Positions 59,047 through 64,000 of a DNA stretch of 64,000 nucleotides are shown here, in pieces. Under the pieces are notes generated by a model. It searched no databases. It worked only from the letters and a program-made list of their open reading frames with translations, and was not told the DNA's origin. Each line of letters begins with the position of its first letter. The first letter of the stretch is position 1. The translations under genes and the position numbers were made by a program. Origin of the DNA: Emiliania huxleyi CCMP1516 (Eukaryota > Haptophyta > Isochrysidales > Noelaerhabdaceae); NCBI RefSeq assembly GCF_000372725.1, contig NW_005196379.1:438247-502246 (forward strand), read 5' to 3'.

Positions 59047-59786
59047 GAGGCGTGAATCCGTTAGGATTCTCGCCCGCTCTGCTGAGGGGAGGGGACGGTC
59101 GACTGGGCCGGTCGCTCGACCCGATTCTACTCTACTATCAGTCTTACCATTCATGGACAAGAGTGTCTGTGACGGCAGTGACATTCACAGCGAGGTCAGT
59201 TCACAGCCGAGCAGCCGATCCTGACACGCTCCACTTTCAGGGCTCGCCGCGGCTCGAGCAAGGTCTATGTCGATCGGCATCTTGCCAGCCTGTGGCTCGT
59301 CCGTCTACCGCTACCGCGCCTACCAGATATAGTCGCCCCTCCCGCCCACGCCGGCGACTGTCTTAGGTACAGATGACATCTGGATGACTGCGCATAATGG
59401 GGTTGACCCGCCGCGCAGCAACCCGATGTTCACTACTTAGGTTTCCGTCGAGTGACGAGTCTCGTCCGAGACATCTAGTCTCATCCCGCCTCGTGGCATG
59501 TGTTGTCTAGGGTGTCACGAGTGTCCCTGTGGTGTTCTTGTGTGGGGGGAGGCTCAGCAGCCCACCACCAGGGAGGTTTCGTCAGTCTCGGCGTCGCATC
59601 TGCCGCGCCGAGATTCGACGGACCGAAGGGGTAGAGGCTAGCGCTCTCGGTCGAGAGACGCGCAATACTCAAGACAAATTACTACCACCTTCGTACAACT
59701 CAACGTGCATTCATGCAACGCGTGCAACGCTGCACAGTGCTCAGGGTTCGAGCAGGTGCAGGCGAGTGGAGGGGCCCCTGGCAGAG
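59046..59786. mobile_element. element E2: same ends as E1, 208-bp centre
   Basis: R1 copy at 59046-59336 (290 of 291 bp identical to 55814-56104), a 208-bp centre unlike that of E1, and an R2 copy at 59545-59786 that looks identical to 58805-59046. E1 and E2 abut head to tail at gcagag-gaggcg. Confidence 0.6.
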
Positions 59787-59888
59787 ACTGTTCTTTACGC
59801 CACCTTGCTCAACCCTTGCGTTGGTGACCGTCGCGGCTTCGCGTCACTTCTAAGCCACGAGGACGTACTCCGCAGGCACCCACGCTAC

Positions 59889-60317
59889 ATGACCTCGGCG
59901 GCGCTCATCTGCGCGGCCGCCGCCAGCTTTCTGGTCGGCGGCGGCCCTCGGGCGCCTGCGGCGCTGCCGCGTGCGAGCCGCATCATCGCCGCAATCGACT
60001 ACAAGGACCCGGCGGTGGCCGCCGAGTTCCAAAAGGTGCAGGAGCGGCCGATCGAGCTCGTCGAGGCCGAGATCGAGAAGAGCGGCGTCCCGGTCCCTCC
60101 GTCGCTCAACGAGATGGACATGCGGCTGATGCTGGTGGAGCTGCGGATGCGAAAGGCGGGGACGATGCCGGGCGGCGGCAAGGCGGCGCCGAAGAAGCCT
60201 GCGAACTACGGCTCAAAGTACGAGGAGGCGCTCTGGGAGAAGCCCGCCTTCAAGCGCCTGATCGACGACTACCGCGCGCGCGGCAACACAAACGCGCTCA
60301 ACCTCGCGACGGTCCGA
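59889..60317 (+). CDS. plastid-type conserved protein, 3' incomplete
   Basis: Start ATG at 59889. N-terminus MTSAALICAAAASFLVGGG is a signal-like stretch followed by an Ala/Pro/Arg transit-like part. The conserved core reads ERPIELVEAEIEKSGVPVPP, SLNEMDMRLMLVELRMRKAG, and SKYEEALWEKPAFKRLIDDY, a combination I know from uncharacterised plastid-related algal proteins. Coding content fades after GNTNALNL (about 60305), where a gtccgag sequence may be a donor; the remaining exons may lie in or beyond the N gap at 60887. It sits directly after element E2, so its promoter may be element-derived. Confidence 0.6.
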
Positions 60318-60886
60318 GATAGCCGAGATACAATCTCGCGACGGTCGAGATAGCCGAGATACAATCTCGCGACGGGCCGCCTCTCTCCTCGGCCCCACTC
60401 TGCTCCCGCTCGCGCGCGCGCCGCTCACGCGCGCCCTCCATGGCGCCCCGCTCCACGCGTCTCTCCAAACTCTCGCCTCCAAACTCTCGCGCTCCCGACG
60501 CGGACACACAGCGCCGCCCCGCACAAGTCCAAGTGCCATGAGGTGCGCCTCTAGCTCACGCGAGTCCACCTCCAGCCGACGGCGGGACACGGAGCCGCCC
60601 CACGGGCAGACACCCCACGGCACGGGGGAGAGCAGCGTGCAGCCCTGACCCGCCGTGTCGCCGCACCCCAGTCAGACGACAGCCAGTCAGTCAGTGGTAC
60701 ACACGTCTAGCACGGACGACGGAGCACACGCACTCGCGGAACACAGGGCATTACACACGAGGCGGTGTGTGCGTTCTCAGGGAGAGGCATCACCACAGAC
60801 AAAAGTGCAATAGTCAGAGGGGCAGCAGTGGAGACCCCAGCACCCCACTCACGCACCCCAGTCAGCCCACGTGTGATAACGTCAGT
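60318..60886. other. gene-free stretch before gap
   Basis: Contains a ~33-bp tandem repeat (gagatagccgagatacaatc, about 60313-60378), which could be a start-of-intron duplication. No gene supported on either strand. Confidence 0.4.
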
Positions 60887-60986
60887 NNNNNNNNNNNNNN
60901 NNNNNNNNNNNNNNNNNNNNNNNNNNNNNNNNNNNNNNNNNNNNNNNNNNNNNNNNNNNNNNNNNNNNNNNNNNNNNNNNNNNNNN
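60887..60986. other. assembly gap (100 N)
   Basis: Exactly 100 N, the usual marker for a gap of unknown size. The sequence right after it is the inverted copy of 55439-55575. Confidence 0.95.
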
Positions 60987-61123
60987 GCTAAATATTTACC
61001 GAGCCGTTTTAAAGTTCCACCGCTCCGACTGGAGATATATCGAGATTTGCTCACCAGGAGCGTTATGGCGCGAAAGGGTTAAGAGCTCGACGCGAAGTCC
61101 GTCTCTCGCAATCGCATCTGCCA
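60987..61123 (-). repeat. right arm of 137-bp inverted repeat
   Basis: Reverse complement of 55439-55575 with two mismatches, starting at the first base after the N gap. The true repeat may continue into the gap. Confidence 0.85.
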
Positions 61124-61542
61124 GTTCGCGCGCCCATTCCTGCAGTGTCCACGGCCGCAGGCCAAGGAGCTCGGCTCCTCGAGAGCACCGGCGGACGACG
61201 ATCGGCTCCTCAGCAGTGGGACGCCGAGCTGGAGGCTCGGCCCGGAGCTCGCGCGGGCACGTGGAGCTTTCCGCTCGGGCCAGCAGGAAACGGGCGCCCC
61301 GCACAGCGACGCCCGCCGTAGAGTGCCGAGAGCTCGGCTCGACGCGAGCGCCGAGGAAAAGCGATCGGCTCCGCAGCAGTGGGAAACCGAGCTGGAGGCT
61401 CGGGCGGGAGCTCGCGCGAGCACATAGCGAGGTGCGTGCGCGGCGGCGTGACACAGGTGAGCGGGCAGCTGGCGCACATTTCGACTGTGGGAGCTGCCCA
61501 GGAGTTTGCTCTCTCCGTTCACACCCCTTTGCAGAATATATT
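61124..61542. repeat. imperfect ~165-bp tandem repeat, no gene
   Basis: gatcggctcc-cagcagtggg and gagctggaggctcgg occur at about 61199-61256 and 61364-61421. Several open frames cross it on the minus strand but none has recognised content. Confidence 0.5.
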
Positions 61543-61793
61543 GTGCACATGGTCAGTCTCTACAATATACTCACTGCGACACTGAACCTCCCAGAGCTCG
61601 TCCCGGTCCGTCACGGCCATCCTCGGCCTCCGAAGGGCCCCCGGCCGCGGCGCGGTGCGGCGGCGTCACAAATCCGACGGCAGAGCACCGGGACGCGGCC
61701 GGGCGATCCGAGGCCCAACTAGGCGTATGCATTGCCTATCCAGGGCTATCACCTGGACCTATCAACAGGCGCCTGCGGCGCCGTGCTCAGGAG
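61543..61793 (+). repeat. dispersed repeat shared with 41058-41350
   Basis: Uninterrupted copy (no 45-nt insertion) of the repeat at 41058-41350; ends near ggcgcctgcggcgccgtgct. Confidence 0.8.
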
Positions 61794-61929
61794 TTGGTTT
61801 TCACTCACTCGAAATGTGGACGTAAAAGGGTTAAGTCTTATTCGTGGACTAACGAACAACGAATTTTTTTAACGAATTTCATATTCGCTGGGGTGCGCTT
61901 CTTAGCTCCCCGGCCCTGGATGTGAGGCT

Positions 61930-61959
61930 GCCGACTGCACTCCAAGTGCTCCAAGTGCT
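61930..61959 (+). promoter_or_regulatory. repeated 21-bp motif
   Basis: Contains ccgactgcactccaagtgct, exact reverse complement of the motif at 3585-3605. Here it is 317 nt upstream of the MFS gene and in the opposite orientation, so a promoter role is less clear at this site. Confidence 0.4.
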
Positions 61960-62096
61960 CGCGCGGTTGAAGTCAAACAAAGTTGGTATTGCTAAAAATC
62001 TCTCTCTCTCTCTTGAAGTCACAACACGCGGCTGCTTTTACTTCACCCTCACCCATTTTTCATACTCACGCGCCGCGATGCATACAGAGTGTTGAA

Positions 62097-62174
62097 AAAA
62101 AACAGACCCAAGGGAGGGATGGGAGGACGGCACGCCGCCACCACACAGGGATTTTAAGGAGAGGAGTGTGGTGC
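62097..62174 (+). repeat. dispersed gene-upstream repeat, partial copy (5' part)
   Basis: cccaagggagggatgggagg through attttaaggagagg, the first ~80 bp of the repeat at 6298-6702, ending 102 nt before the MFS gene ATG and in the same orientation. Confidence 0.75.
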
Positions 62175-62276
62175 TAGAGGACAGAGGGGCGCGAGAAATT
62201 CTTTTGGCTATCGCGACAGCCAGGCCACAGCCCGCTCTTCACGAGGCTGCTGGGCGCGAGGTGAGGCCGCTCGAGC

Positions 62277-63984
62277 ATGCGCCGCCTCCAGCCCGCTCTG
62301 TGGGCCCTCCTCGTCGCGGCGACCGGCTGGGTGATGGGCTCCGTGGAGCTGACGCAGGCGCTCATGACGACGGCGGGCGGGCGCTTTGAGACGGCGAGCG
62401 GGCTGCGCTCGAGCGCGTTTCTGGTCTCGTTTGGGCTGTCCAAGGCCGCGAGTAACCTGGTGGTCGGCTGGCTGGCGGACCGCGCTGGCCGCCGCACAGC
62501 CATGGCCGTCGGCTGGCTCGCCGGCGCAGCTGTCGCCCCGATGATCCACTTTGCACAGGCGTGGGAGGTGGTCGTGGCGTCGGACGTCCTGCTCGGCATC
62601 CAGCAGTCCTTCTGCTGGTCGGCTGGCATCTTCGCCATGCTCGACCTGCTCGGGCCGAGCAGGCGCGGGCTCGCCATTGGCCTGCTCGAGACGCTCGGCT
62701 ACATCGCCATCGCAGCCTCGCGCTCGGCCATCGCCGCCGCCGGAGGGTCGTGCGGCGAGGACCTCGCGCTCGGGCTCGCCGGCGGCGTGTGCGTCGCCGG
62801 CGCGCTCGTCTCCGCCGCCTGCCTGCGCGAGACAAATCGGCCGCCGCCACCCGCCGCGCCCGCAAGCCCTGCGCACGACTCCGTCCACCTGGCGGCAGAC
62901 GGCTCGGCCGGCGGCGCGAGGGGCGGATGCTGCTCGGCGAGCGCGGCGGCGCTTGCGGCGTGCTGCGTGGCGGGCTGCACGCTCAACTTCGGCACTGCCT
63001 TCGCGTGGGGCGCCATGACTCGCTGGCTCACCAGCCGAGAGTGCGGCGGCGGGACCTGCGCCGCCGCCGCCGTGTGCACTGGCGGCGGCGGCGGCGGCGG
63101 CGGCGGAGGGCTTGCGGCGAGCGTGCTCGTGGGCTACTCAGTGATCAAGGGCGCGGGGCAGCTTCCTGCGGGCGCCGCCGCGGACCGGAGGCTTCCTTGC
63201 GGCGCGGGTGCGCGCGGCCCCTCCTCCCTTCGCCAGCCGAGGGATGGCGCTGCCCTGTGAGCTGCGTGTGCGGGCGAGCTGGTAGGCGCGTGGAGCTATG
63301 TGGTGGTCGGGCTCGGCCTCTGCTCGGCCTCGCTCGCCTGCTTCTCGCTCCTCGTCGCCCTGGACGAGCCGCTTGCCCCCCTCCCTCCCGCCAACGAGAC
63401 CGCGCCCTCGGGCGAGGAGGGGGTAGCGGAGAGGCCTCCCCCCGAGCCGTCCTGCGGGGACCCTTGCCGGAAGCTCCTCTCTAGGCGAGGAGGGGCGGGC
63501 GGAGAGGCCGCCGCTGAGCGGCGCCGCCGTCGGTGCGGCGGCGGGCCTCACCTCGCTGCTCGGCCTGGGCACCGCCCTAGCGTACGCCAACTTGCAGGCG
63601 TGCGCCGCGCCGCTCGTGCCGCCCCACCGCTCCTCCTCCGCCATCGGCGCCGTGCGGTGCGTGCGAGACTTGGGCTACGCCGTCGGAGGCGTCGCCCTCG
63701 GCGCGGTGAGCGATTTGTCGGGCCGGCCTTGGGCGGCGCCAGCCCTCGGGGCGGTGGCAGCGGCAGTGGCCGCCGCCCTGTTTGAGGGCGCGCGTGGGCG
63801 TGCGATCGCCGCCGAGAAGGCGGCGGGGGGGTTTGGGGCCACGGGATTGCGTGCCGGTGGTGCGGCGCCGTCCCGCCGAGAGGCGCGAGGGCGTTGCGCG
63901 AGCGGCAGCGGCGGAGGAGACGTGAGCTTGCGAGCGGTCGGCGAGAGTACCGAGCACACCGTGAGCGTGAGGGCGGCTTTGTGA
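62277..63984 (+). CDS. major facilitator superfamily transporter
   Basis: Exon 1 from ATG 62277 to about 63190, then a short intron to about 63281 (acceptor CTGGTAG), exon 2 (AWSYVVVGLGLCSASLACFS) to about 63430, an intron to about 63520, and exon 3 to the stop at 63984; the exact edges are uncertain. The first half holds six helices with the MFS loop 2-3 motif as GWLADRAGRRTAMAVGWLAG and FGLSKAASNLVVG. The second half includes LAASVLVGYSVIKGAGQLPA, LGLGTALAYANLQACAAP and VGGVALGAVSDLSGRPW. A Gly run (GGGGGGGGGG) lies in a loop. Substrate unknown; similar proteins move sugars, organic acids or drugs across the plasma or organelle membrane. Confidence 0.75.
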
Positions 63985-64000
63985 GGTTGCGCCCAGCCCA

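Noticed and set aside
60340-60623. Minus-strand Arg/Glu-rich frame before the second gap
   Set aside because: Low-complexity, overlaps a tandem repeat, no domain.
55481-61085. A complete piggyBac transposon bounded by TTAA
   Set aside because: The inverted homology extends beyond the TTAA on both sides and no transposase was seen inside.

Overview
The window looks like nuclear DNA of a GC-rich marine microalga, most likely a haptophyte of the Emiliania/Gephyrocapsa type. A pelagophyte or another GC-rich alga is not excluded. Reasons: very high GC; short GT-AG introns plus several introns that only fit with GC-AG ends; a vanadium haloperoxidase, NHL-BTB proteins, an OPR-RAP organelle RNA-binding protein, and a repeated algal ORF family; and TTAGGG-type interstitial telomeric repeats, which argue against a typical green alga or plant (TTTAGGG). 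Two N gaps (33628-34094 and 60887-60986) mark this as a draft scaffold.

Layout: 1-9 kb holds ordinary genes: EF-hand/TerC membrane protein (partial), Gfo/Idh/MocA oxidoreductase, RidA-like protein, an acidic RG-repeat protein, and two unrecognised or weakly recognised proteins. 9-15.3 kb is a gene-poor repeat island with retroelement-like remnants, palindromes and a 1.8 kb unit bounded by 49-bp inverted repeats. 15.5-28 kb is gene-dense: secreted vanadium haloperoxidase, ankyrin/membrane protein, NHL-BTB protein, ABC-F ATPase, rhomboid protease, LPMO and COX11. 28-32.2 kb has a second NHL-BTB gene and a truncated third copy. 32.7-44.4 kb carries an MA3-domain protein, an FKBP/TPR-like protein, a conserved hypothetical, a membrane protein of a common algal type, a fucosyltransferase-like enzyme and a RING protein. 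44.8-47.8 kb is repeats plus one membrane-protein ORF. 47.8-55.2 kb holds a long glycosyltransferase-like gene, a small membrane protein, a Ty1/copia remnant and the OPR-RAP gene. 55.4-61.8 kb is a second repeat island with two head-to-tail elements sharing their ends, a partial plastid-type gene and an inverted repeat abutting a gap. 62.3-64 kb is an MFS transporter.

The genes do not form one pathway; this is normal eukaryotic gene order with each gene separately transcribed. The most interesting signals concern gene structure rather than gene content. They are: an intron bounded by a 14-bp direct repeat with inverted-repeat ends (introner-like, 36182-36247); another 66-bp-period insertion with an 11-bp direct repeat (52733-52809); an intron formed by tandem 74-bp units (43250-43397); two candidate 26-27 nt introns; telomeric repeats inside an intron beside copies of the exon junction (49907-50100); and a dispersed repeat lying in sense just upstream of several unrelated genes. 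All splice models are read by eye and need transcript data.
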